Shown piece by piece: positions 31,113 through 41,574 of a stretch of DNA of 64,000 bases. The position numbers were made by a program, and so were the translations under genes. Numbering within the stretch: the stretch's first letter is position 1; each line of letters opens with the position of its first letter. The stretch comes from Telopea speciosissima (taxonomy: Eukaryota; Streptophyta; Magnoliopsida; Proteales; Proteaceae). The notes under the pieces are model-generated. The model made no database searches. It saw nothing but the letters and a program-made list of their open reading frames with translations, and was not told the origin of the DNA. The stretch covers positions 1-64,000 of the forward strand of contig NW_025317503.1 of assembly GCF_018873765.1 (NCBI RefSeq). The letters are read 5' to 3'.

Positions 31113-33965
31113 TGTTATACCCGTACCCCGGGATATAATTAAATATCATTTCTTCTCGTGACGTGTAGATACCGCTTGCCATGTATCTTGGTGACTGTTC
31201 TCCATGATGGTCAAACCTAGCTACAAAATCGTTGACCACAGACGGGTTTGCCTGTGGAGGAAAGATTCCTCAACCGCGATGGGGAAAGTTCGTGACGGCG
31301 ACTTCGTCGACTACCCTCCAAGTACCAGCCCGGGAAGCGAGGAGTTCAGGAGAGAGCATCCTGGACCGTCACCTCAGCTGGATATTTCGTTCGGTGATGA
31401 GCTTAGCATTGCCGTGGCGAAGCTGTTCGGGGTCATGGGTAATAAACCATGACAGGGGGGAAAAGTAAGTTCTAGCCTCAAGACTTATTAATTATTCTTC
31501 CCTTGGTAACCTCGAAGTGCGGGTCCGGGCTTGAACCGCTCGAGCTATTTCATGAGAGAAGGGAATAATTTAAGTTCGGGTCCCGCGTACCTTTAGGAAG
31601 TACATTGGGGACTTAAACCCATCTCATATGAACCCATCTAAGAATGGGCTTTTCCCTAATTGAGGTTGTGGGCAGGCCCATATAACCTATTGACCCAATG
31701 ATGGGTTATTTCATCCACTTACCCACATAGAACTAATGGGTTGACCCATTAGGCCTCATGACCCATTTGACTAGAGGTACCCAAAGACCCATTTATTATA
31801 AATGAGTCCATGAGGGAGAGAGAGAACATCACTTCTCCTTCAACATCCTCTTCTACCCTAAATCGTGGAGGAGAGAAAGAGGAGAGAAAGAGGAGAGAAA
31901 GAGAAAGAGGAAGGAGAGAGAGGCTTGGAGGAAGGTGGAGACCCCATCTCTTGGGCCATAAATCGTGGAGCTCTCATCTTGGGGGAAGGTAAGCTATTGA
32001 ACTTTCTTCCTTCTTCTATTTTGGATTTTAAAAGGGGTTGGGTAATGGGAGAGATTGACCTAGATCTCTCTTGGAACCTAGGGAGTAGATGGAGCTTTAA
32101 AGCCAAGCTATGGTGGAGTTAGTTCACTCCATTATGAGCTCTAATGTGAGGGTTCTCATTGCCATTTGGGAGATTTAAGGTTGGACCCTAATGAGCTTAG
32201 GATGGAGTTTTCTAGAAGTCCTTGTGCTTTAAAACCACTTGAAATGGGGTCCTTGGAGGGGAATCCTTCGGATTTTGGACCTGAAGGTGTGAGGGTTTAC
32301 ATGTGGTTTCAGACCTGCAAGAAATCACCCTAAATTACCTTCCCGAGATGGATTCTGTGAAGGTCGGATTTACACTCGGATTCGTTTTACGAAACCACAT
32401 CGCATCCGACCTTGACAAAAATTGTCCCGAGCCCTGTGAAGCTCGGATTTACACTCGGATTCAGTTTTACGAAACCACATCGCATCCGACCTTGACTAAA
32501 AGCTGTCCCGAACCCCGGTTTCCTAGGATTTACATGTGGTTGCAGAATTTGGGCATGAAACCACTCCTGCACACACTCGTCTCTGAAACCTTATACTTAA
32601 GTGTTTATGGGAGACCTTTTGGGGATCCGTTCCTTTCGCTCGTTTAACCTTATTCCCATCTTTGTATAGGTTAAAATATTCACTTTTGTGGCTTATTGCT
32701 TGATCGAGGCGACAACTGATAAACTGGGTGTTTGGCGTATACGTTGTGAGTGGGTTGGTTGTTTGGGCTTGTTATTATTATTGCATTATATATTATGTAA
32801 TCATTATAATTAATAAGCATGTTTGCGCATATTGCATAATTTTATATCTGTTTGTTATAATGTTGATTGGTAATGTTGTACCTTGATGGGTCTCGGTGCC
32901 GGTGGGTACCGGTGCCGGAACCCCGAACACTATATACATTTATGAAGAAATTTTGTTGAATGTCATGTTGAACTGTATGCGCCGTGCCGTGCTAGTAACC
33001 GGGCACTAAACCAGATGAAAAGTTGATGCGCCCGGATTACCTCTCGGGACGATAGGACTTGCATGTAGTATATTGTGGCTAGGATTTCACACCCTTATGC
33101 TACGACCCTTACCAACAGGGGTTTAGGTGTTGGGTAATCGTACACCGGATTCGTGGAGGTGGGAGAGGCCGATCATGGTAGTATTGGTTATCGGGGTCTG
33201 CCACTGAGTGGTCTTGGAGGCTTCGATCGGCGTAGGTCCCACGTGACAATTGAGGTTTCATTGTGGCGATAAGTTAAGTGACCCACAGTGTCTCCCGAGT
33301 TGTCACAGTAGCATATGCCATTGACTTAGTTGTTTGTTAGGTGGAAAAATGAACTTAACATGTGCATGCATCATTGGACTATGTGAATTGCGTGTTTGTG
33401 CATTCCCATCCCCTCACTGGCTCAGTGGAGCTAACCCCCTCGTGCGCACATTTTTTTAGATTATGATGCAGGTGACGGATATCTCGCGGGACTTGGAGTT
33501 CAGCCCTCGGGATACGATGAGATCGGTGAGGAGGAACCAGAGGCCGTGTTTGAGGAACATGGCGACGGGTGTCCTTGCGATGATTGTGCCTACGGGCCGT
33601 GAGGATATTCGGGACTCGATCCCTTTTTGATTACTTTTGAGGCTAAGGCCTATGGTGAAATACTTACTATTATACCATTTTTGATAGTTATTAGATGGTC
33701 ATTGAAAATGTAACTAATTACTGTATTTATCATTTAGCTTTGAACATCTTGTAACTATTCGATATATACGCTTCCGCAATACTACTGATCATTGGAATGT
33801 AATATTCCTCTTTTATGCATTCTAATATTATATTGTGTTAATATTGGATATGACTGTGCGTTGGGACACTGTGTCAGTGATCCGGGCGGTTTAGTAGGAT
33901 GACACGCGTCGTCCTAGTCACCCTTTATATGATATTATATCCCTTGTTGGGATGGGGGCGTGACA
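31113..33965 (+). repeat. 5' LTR of gypsy element (2853 bp)
   Basis: Starts TGTTATACCCGTACCCCGGG and ends GATGGGGGCGTGACA. TATA-like ATTTATTATAAATGAG at about 31791, followed by a purine-rich GAGAGAGAGA leader. A hairpin-like motif (TCGGATTTACACTCGGATTC) occurs twice near 32365 and 32445. Relative to the 3' LTR it has many CAG/CTG to CG collapses between about 31200 and 33200, with near identity from 33200 to the end. Confidence 0.92.
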
Positions 33966-33968
33966 GCG

Positions 33969-33980
33969 TGGTATCAGAGC
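33969..33980 (+). promoter_or_regulatory. Primer-binding site of gypsy element
   Basis: TGGTATCAGAGC, an exact complement of the plant initiator-Met tRNA 3' end, 3 bp after the 5' LTR. Confidence 0.9.
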
Positions 33981-34340
33981 GAGATGCTCTGCACCAGCCA
34001 CAGTCTAGCGGAATTGTGATTTACTCTACACAATAGGTTGCTAAAATAAAAGCTTCTAACAATGCATAATTGGAATGTGTGCGAGTGTTAGGGAGAAAGC
34101 CGAAGACAATAGCAAATAATAGACAACAGTGGAAGGAAAGACATGTGTATATATTTATATATATATTCCTTAATTCATTTGTGAATACATTTTCCATAAG
34201 CCAAACGAGTGATTACAACAAAATTCATTGAGCTGTAGACTTCAAATTCTTACAACCAAGAAAAAGAAAAATAAATTTGCTGCATGGTAAGACAAATAGC
34301 TAGGGGTCCATTGAGAGCATGGTGGGAATGGACAGGAGGT

Positions 34341-35472
34341 CTACTGCTCCATCTCATCATCACTACTGGGCTCGTCCTCTGTGCCCTCATCATGGAGGTA
34401 GGAGTGCAAGTCCTCCATCTGCTGCTCGAGGCTCTCCATGCGTGCCTCGATGCATCGAGCCTAGTGTTCACTCCTTCAAACCCCCGAGCCATCTTGGTGC
34501 TCATCGGCCCGAGTTGCAAGAATCTGTCGATGTCGGACCCACTAGGAGCGATCTGGATGAAGAGGCCGCATGCACGGCCGGGAGGAGGCTCGTGCACTGA
34601 GGCTCGAGGCCGTGACCCTGCTGGGACCAATGGCTCCCCATCACTATATGCATCCATCGCATTCGCATCCTCGCCCTTTGCATTTCGATCTAGAGGTGGA
34701 TCTTCGGTTAAGTCTTGATCCTCCTCACTCAAGTCAACTCCAAAATGCTGGAAAATAGTGGTGAGCAACCTCCCATAGGGTAAATCTAAGTTCCTCCTCG
34801 GGATTTCGCCCGCATGATCCATGGTCCGCATGATAATGTAGGGCGGAGATGGGAATGCCTTTGTAGAGGTGATAGGCCACATAGCCTACGAAGATGGAAG
34901 GCATGGTGCGGTGACCGGCTATAGGCACGATGTTGTCTGCACAATCCGGCTCAATATCACGGGAGAATTGGCAAAAGAAGTCTCGAGGCACTTTCTTCTC
35001 GAATGCCCCATGTGTAAGCTCCCTGTATAATTCCCTGTATGCCTCTCTCCCGAGAAAGGAGTAGGGATTCTTCCATGGTGTGATGAGGTCTTCTCTCCCA
35101 GATAGCTACATTGAGGATGCCTGCCAACTGTGCCCCTGTGAAGGATATGGTGACTCCCTTGACATAAGAGAGGATCCGGTAATCTCGCGTGCCTAGGTTC
35201 TCGGTGTGCAGGTTGGCGTAGAAGTGACGAATGAGCTTGGGATAGAATGGCTCGGAAGGTTGAGGAGGTTGGACCACCCCGAGTGCTTCAAATCTCGGCC
35301 CTACCTTGTAGGCCTTGAGGTCTTCGAAGACCACATCTCTCCCCTCCAAGATACTCTTAAAGCGAAAGTGGTCTTGGTACATCTCCTGTTTCTCTAGGTC
35401 TTGGAACCATAGTGCATCCAAAGCAGCTGGGGCAGCTTGTTCGGCCCGTGCACGCCTTGTTCTAGGAGCCAT
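34341..35472 (-). pseudogene. Antisense gene in gypsy element, putative plant transposon protein (Transposase_32-like)
   Basis: Runs opposite to gag-pol between the primer-binding site and gag. Start ATG at 35472 (MAPRTRRARAEQA...). Motifs of the plant transposon-protein domain: YPKLIRHFYANLHTENLG, VKGVTISFTGAQLAGILNV, RTMDHAGEIPRRNLDLPYG, then LLTTIFQHFGVDL. The C-terminus is a short coiled segment (ESLEQQMEDLH) and an acidic tail ending at 34341. About 375 codons in three frames, so one to three indels separate the pieces. Such genes are widespread in plant gypsy elements, but their role is not established. Its own promoter would have to lie in 35473-36700. I infer an accessory gene of the element rather than a host gene. 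Confidence 0.65.
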
Positions 35473-36775
35473 TTAGATTCCCTAACCTGCAACCAAGGAA
35501 GGCCAAGAATACAGAAACACATTAAGTCCATGCTTGGATATTAAGGCCTAAGAAGATATACAATGAAAAGAAACAAGGAATTAGAACCTAGACCTTGATG
35601 CATGGCCAACATGTAGATGCACTCATAGAGGATAAATGTACATGGCCACATTATGCTTGGAGAAGCATTATATCATACAAGCATTTAGTTCAAACAAAAT
35701 TGGACTGAATTGATAAATAATATACGAAGAAATCCAAAGAGGAAATTTTCAGAATTTGGTTGGAAGTTGAATGACATAGTAAACAATATACATACATGGC
35801 CATAGTACACCTAACACATGAAGTTTATACTAAATACCTAGTTTAAGCAATATATGGAGCTAATTTGTAGTAAATCATGCTTGAATTTCTAAAAGGAAAT
35901 TTCAGATGTGATTCTTGAAGTTCCAATTTGCAAGAAATAAATAAGTAATGGCTTGAGACAACCCCAAATTGTATACACCAAGCCTACCTAGCAAAACCGA
36001 ACCTGATTTGGGCAAAAAGGAAATAGAATTTCGGTTAGGGTTTTAGGATTTCTCCAAAATCCAACCCAAACTCATGGTGAAGGTGCAAAATTGGGGGAAA
36101 TACCTCAACTAGGTTGCATATGATGGGAAACGAATGGAGAATGGACAATAATCCATCTATTTAGCTAGGAGAAAACAAAAAAACCCAAATCTTGTAAACC
36201 CGAAATCAATTTTGGGGTTTCTCCATAAGAGAAGTCGAAAGGAGAAAGAGATAGATCGATAGAGAGGGAAGAGGGCATACTTGAACTCGATCGGATCTGT
36301 TGTGAGTGGATTGAGTGCCAAAAATCCACCTAGAAGGGAGAGGGAGCAAGGAACGAGTGCGGTTTTGGGTTCTCCAGAGCGTAGGGGGTGTTTGGAAAAA
36401 GGAATTTGGGTTTTGAAAGAGAGTTTCGAGTTAGAAATTCTGTTTTTTGACCATGCGGTTTTACACTCGGATGCACAATTTTGAAACCGACTGTGAATCT
36501 GCGGTTTCCCGAGACCAGACTTTGGTCCTGTGAATGTCGGATTTACACTCGGATGCAGCCTAGTGAAACCGCATGTAAATCCGACCCGGCCAGAAAGGGT
36601 TTTTGACCCTGTTTTGCTTAACCAACTTGTTTCTAATGCTTATTACCCTCATTATTGCTTCCCTTACCCCTCGTGTAACCTATGTTTACCTTTGCAAATC
36701 GATTTTTTGATTGGTTTGCTTAATATTGCTATTGTGCCTATAACTGTGGGTGTTGACTGTAACCAGGTGTGAACC
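35473..36775. other. Gypsy leader between antisense gene and gag
   Basis: Non-coding, AT-rich from 35480 to 36270. 36455-36590 repeats the LTR hairpin motif (TCGGATTTACACTCGGATGC...GTGAAACCGCATGTAAATCCGAC). Could hold the promoter of the antisense gene and the gag leader. Confidence 0.5.
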
Positions 36776-38060
36776 ATGGTTAATACACGATCAAATGCCA
36801 ACCGTTCTCCTGCTAGGGAAGAGGCCGGTGAGGCTTCAAATACGGTTCTACCGGTAGCACCACCAATTAATAATAATGCGGATGTCGCCGCGTTGTTGAG
36901 CAATAGGTTGCAATCCATGGAACGAGAGCATAGGGAGGCGCAACAAGAGCAGCGCCAATTTATGCAAAACATGACGGCTATGTTCCAAGCCTTTGTTAGG
37001 AAAAGGCAGCCAGTGCCTCCTCCTGTGCAAGTCAATCCTCCCCACCCTTGTGGGTTCTGCTGTACCTAGTGTTCCTCCGGCTCAAGCCACTGGGAATTCC
37101 TTTGACACAAGAGGTGCCAGCACCTATTCTACCTTTCACTTACGTGGCTCCTTCGGTCCAAGCGGTGGCTCCGGCTTGGGTGGATCTTGCTAGGTTATCG
37201 GAAAGATTTCGAAACATCGTCCTCCAACCTTCTACAAGATGGCCCATGATTCCTTTTTCCCGGCAACATTTATAAGGGATCTTGAGAGGATCTTTGAAGT
37301 GATACGATGCAATGACACGGACAAGATCCGGTGTGCTACCTACCAGCTCCGGGGTGATTCTGATGCGTGGTGGCTCTCCTCTAAAGACCATTTTTGGGCA
37401 ACTCACCCAGAGGCAACTTGGGCTCAATTCAAGGAAGTCTTCTTCAAAAATTTCTTCCCTCAAAACTTCCGTGATAGGAAGGAGTCGAGTTTATGAGCTT
37501 CTTTCAAGGATCCAAATCGGTCCTTGAGTACCAGCAAGCTTTTGAGGAGCTGTTTTACTTCGCCCCGGTACACATGAAGGCCGAGAATGTGAAGGCTAGG
37601 AAGTTTGAGAAGGGGCTTAGACCTAGCATTAGTACTTCTGTGGTGCTACACAAGTACCCTACTTATGCTGAGACGGTCCAGGCCGCTAAGGTGATTGAGG
37701 ACCAGCAGAGAGAGAATTACAGGGCCATTCAGGCTAGTAAAAGGCCCATGACCTCTCATGAACCTAGGGGATCCACAAAATTCCAAAAGAGAGGATCCTA
37801 CACTACTACTTTTCCGGTCCAGTCCCGGAGGTCAGATGCGGTGCAAGCACCCAGGCCTACATCAACTCCTCACTATGGTTCCCGGACTCTCATATGTTAC
37901 AATTGCAAGGAGTCGGGCATATGGTTCGAGACTGTCCTCATCCGCGGATGATAGGTCCTCCAGTGCAGCTACGAGAAGGCACCCCAAGCCAAGGCAGTTG
38001 TGCGTTCTCTTCTTCTGCTCCGGCCCATAGATCTCAAGGTCGGTGTGTATTCTGTGACAA
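36776..38060 (+). pseudogene. Gypsy gag (frameshifted)
   Basis: Starts MVNTRSNANRSPAREEAG, a typical plant gypsy gag start. The retrotransposon gag core follows in other frames (FFPATFIRDLERIFEVI; LRGDSDAWWLSSKDHFW; WAQFKEVFFKNFFP; VLEYQQAFEELFYFAP). The zinc knuckle begins CYNCKESG at about 37900 but is cut by a one-base shift near 37914, where a CAG-like site reads CG. Four frames are used in about 1.2 kb. Gag would form the virus-like particle. Confidence 0.85.
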
Positions 38061-38185
38061 ATGAAGAGGCCCGAGGCCGATCCCGTGTTATTACAGGTAA
38101 TGCATCTACTCTTAAGATGTGCATATAATAGCTTTTGTTTCTATGATTGGTTGTCTTGCTTGTCGGTGTCGTTCTTGTTTGCTCT

Positions 38186-38464
38186 CACCGCTTATGCTTT
38201 ATTTGATTCGGGGCATCACACTCTTTTGTGTCCCCTAGTTTTGCTAAGAAGATGTCCATTGAACCAAAGCGAATGGCCCAGAAATTGATAGTCAGTACAC
38301 CAACGGGTAGCAAGGTTGAACTTAACTCGGTTTATGACCCTTGCCCGGTAGGTGTGGGTGGTCACGGACTCGAAGCAAGCTTAGTACTGCTGGATATGAA
38401 AGACTTTGATGTGATTTTGGGAATGGATTGGCTATCAACTCACAAAGCCAGTCTAACTGCTTGA
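38186..38464 (+). pseudogene. Gypsy aspartic protease (frameshifted at active site)
   Basis: The upstream frame ends ALFDSG at about 38209, where one base is missing within the D-S-G-A active-site motif. The next frame holds the protease body SPSFAKKMSIEP...VILGMDWLSTHKA, the usual end block of plant gypsy proteases. It would cleave the gag-pol polyprotein. Confidence 0.8.
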
Positions 38465-38568
38465 GAGGAAGGTTCTATTCAAACCGGTGAAGGTGAAGAG
38501 TTTGTGTTTATGGGTACTAGGCGGGAGAGACCCAAGAAGGCTATCATCTCGCCTCCAAGTACGAGTTA

Positions 38569-39415
38569 TTGGCAGAGGGATGTCAGTGTTATCTAGCATC
38601 TGTGATAGACACTGAAGCCAAAGGCAGGCCTTTGGAAGAGTTGTACGTGGTGAAAGACTTTCCAGATGTCTTTCCTGAGGATCTAACGCGGTTGCCACCA
38701 GATCGCGAGACAGAGTTCATGATAGATCTCATTCCTGGTGCAGCCCCAGTATCCAAGGCACCTTACAGGATGGCCCCAACTGAGCTAAAGGAGCTACAAG
38801 AGCAGTTGAAGGACCTGTTGAAGAAGGGTTTCATTAGACCCAGTGTATCTCCTTGGGGAGCACCTGTGTTGTTTGTGAAAAAGAAGGACGGTAGTATGCG
38901 TCTGTGCATTGACTACCTGGTGAGCTCAACAAATTGACAATCAAGAACCGGTATCCTTTGCCTAGGATCGATGACCTATTCGATCAACTACAGGGTGCGA
39001 AGGTGTTCTCGAAAATTGATCTCCGGTCAGGGTACCATCAGTTGAAGATCAGAAATAGTGATATCAGCAAGACAGCATTCAGATCTCGCTATGGTCATTA
39101 TGAGTTCTTGGTCATGTCCTTCGGGCTGACCAATGCCCCGGCCGCTTTTATGGAGTTGATGAACCGGGTGTTCCACGATGTTCTAGACAAGTACGTCATT
39201 GTCTTCATTGATGACATCTTGGTCTATTCCAAGAGCGAGGAGGAGCATGCAGACCATCTCCGCCTAGTATTGCAACGCCTAAGGGAGAAGCGGTTGACGC
39301 CAAATTCGGTAAGTGTGAGTTTTGGCTACAACAGTGGCATTCTGGGACACCTTGTTTCTGGTAAGGGTATAGAGGTTGACCCTGGCAAGGTGAAGTCGAT
39401 GGTTGACTGGCGATA
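38569..39415 (+). pseudogene. Gypsy reverse transcriptase (frameshifted)
   Basis: Typical order: [47 protein letters not shown], then after a frame change [30 protein letters not shown] and the catalytic [10 protein letters not shown] (about 39208-39237). Frame changes at about 38920 and 39300-39420. Confidence 0.9.
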
Positions 39416-39424
39416 CCCAAGAAT

Positions 39425-40006
39425 GTGGCGGACATTCGTAGTTTCCTGGGACTAGCTGGCTATTACAGGAGATTTATTGAGAACTTCTCAAGGCTCTCCG
39501 CTCCTATGACACGACTGACCCGAAAGGGAGTGAAGTTCGAGTGGTCTGATAGCTGTGAAAAGAGCTTCCAAGAGCTCAAGCAGAGGCTGGTTTCCGCTCC
39601 AGTACTTACCATTCCTAATGGTCTTGGAGGGATGGTAGTCTACGATGATGCATCTAAAATGGGCTTGGGTTGTGTTCTAATGCAAGATGGGAAGGTAGTG
39701 GCCTATGCTTCTCGGCAATTGAAGGACTATGAGAAGAACTACCCGACCCATGATTTGGAGCTTGCCGCTGTGGTTTTCGCTCTGAAGATCTGGAGACATT
39801 ATTTATATGGTGAGAAGAGCAAAATATTCAGTGATCACAAGAGCCTCAAATACTTCTTTACACAGAAGGAGCTCAATATGAGGCAGCGACGGTGGTTGGA
39901 GTTGTTGAAAGATTATGATTGTACTATCCATTACCACCCAGGTAAGGCAAATGTAGTAGCGGATGCGCTGAGCCGAAAATCTCGGTCCTTGTCATGGCAT
40001 CACTAG
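39425..40006 (+). pseudogene. Gypsy RNase H segment
   Basis: A 193-codon open block: [19 protein letters not shown] (connection), then [53 protein letters not shown] and the ADALSR end. Acidic catalytic positions are visible (D in YDDAS, E in DLELAA, D in SDHKS). It degrades the RNA strand during cDNA synthesis. Confidence 0.9.
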
Positions 40007-40139
40007 CGGCCGGTGAGAAACTCATCGAGGAAGCTAGAAGGATGGACCTGGAATTCTTGGTTGATGGTGTTACCTTATCTCTATCACTTTATCGTACAAT
40101 CCACCTTTGGTAGGGCGAATTCAATCAGCCCAGGCTTCG

Positions 40140-41040
40140 ATGAGGAGATTCAAAAGGTTATTGAGGCTATCAAGGGGGACACGCATGGCTGGATTTTACT
40201 TTAGAGAGTGGTGTTCTCATGTTCGGACAACGGCTATGTGTTCCTAGTAACCCTCGATTGAGGAAGGAAGTGTTAGCGAGGCCCATGACTCTCCCTATTC
40301 TATTCATCCAGGTAGTACGAAGATGTATAGAGATCGAAGGAATATTACTGGTGGAGTGGAATGAAGAGGGATGTGGCTGAGTATGTGGCAAAATGTCTTA
40401 CTTGTCGCCGGTGAAGGCGGACGACAGCGACCTCATGGCCTCTTACGGTCATTGCCTGTTCCGAGTGGAAGTGGGAGCATGTTACCATGGATTTTGTCAC
40501 CGGGTTGCCCCGCACGCCTAGAGGTGTCGATACCATATGGGTTGTCGTTGACAGATTGACAAAGACGGCTCACTTCATCCCCATGAAGTTTACCTATTCG
40601 ATGGACAAGCTGGCTCGCTTGTACATTGATAATGTGGTTCGTCTACATGGAGTTCCTGTCAGCATCATCTCCGATCGGGATCCCAGATTTACATCTAAGT
40701 TCTGGGGGGGTTTTCAGAAGGCAATGGGTACACTGTTGAGTTTTAGTACAGCCTTCCACCCTCAAACCGACGGACAGTCGGAGAGGACTATTCAGACATT
40801 AGAAGATATGCTCCGAGCCTGTGCCATTGATATGCAAGGCAGCTGGGACGAGCATCTCTCACTTATTGAGTTTGCTTATAATAACAGTTACCAGGCTACT
40901 ATAGGCATGGCACCGTTTGAGGCTCAGTATGGGAAGAAGTGTCGGACACCGTTATATTGGGACGAAGTAGGTGAACGGCGTATTCTTGGACCCGAGTTGA
41001 TTCAGGCAACATGCGAGAAAGGTGGACTTGATTCGTGAGC
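40140..41040 (+). pseudogene. Gypsy integrase (frameshifted)
   Basis: An N-terminal zinc-binding part is visible at 40341-40410 (YYWWSGMKRDVAEYVAKCLT). The core at 40487-41038 reads MDFVTGLPRTPRGVDTIWVV, FHPQTDGQSERTIQTLEDML and EFAYNNSYQATIGMAPFEA. Core Asp (MDF), Asp (SDRDPRF) and Glu (QSERT) of the DDE triad are present. Breaks at about 40276, 40334 and 40462 coincide with CG where CAG or CTG is expected. Confidence 0.9.
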
Positions 41041-41071
41041 GGATCAAGGCGGCTCACCCAGCAGAAGGGTT

Positions 41072-41560
41072 ATGCGAGACTTGAGATGGAAGGACCTTGA
41101 GTTCACTATCGATGAGAAAGTGTTCCTTAAGGTATCACCCTCCAAAGGGGTGATGCGTTTCAGCAAGAAGGGCAAGCTGAGTCCGAGATTTATAGGACCT
41201 TTTGAGATCCTTGCACGGATTGGACCGGTGGCATATCGGTTAGCACTCCCTCCCTCTTTAGAAGGTGTGCACGATGTCTTCCACGTGTCCATGTTGAGGA
41301 AGTATGTCCATGATCCAAGCCATGTATTGACGCATGAACCACCAGAACTTGCGGCCGACATGTCCTATAAAGATGCTGAAAAGATTTTGGACAAGCAAGG
41401 TTGTTCATCTTCGCAACCGGCCCATTCATTATGTGAAGATAAAATGGTGCAACCATCCGGAAGAGGAAGCTTCTTGGGAGGCAGAGGTAGAAATGCGGGC
41501 GAAATACCCTTTTCTTGCCTATCTACAAGGTACGTCAAATTTCGAGGACGAAATTTCTTA
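41072..41560 (+). pseudogene. Gypsy integrase C-terminus and chromodomain (frameshifted)
   Basis: [20 protein letters not shown] and [20 protein letters not shown] are the GPF/Y module. After a frame change near 41395 a chromodomain-like block follows: [20 protein letters not shown] and [16 protein letters not shown]. Chromodomains of this group bind modified histones and steer integration to heterochromatin. The frame ends NFEDEIS just before the polypurine tract. Confidence 0.85.
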
Positions 41561-41574
41561 TAAGGTGGGGGGGA

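Noticed and set aside
31204-32122. Several frames of 60-85 codons in the gypsy 5' LTR, mirrored at 41642-42579
   Set aside because: They are within LTR sequence and purine-rich simple repeats; no protein family recognised.
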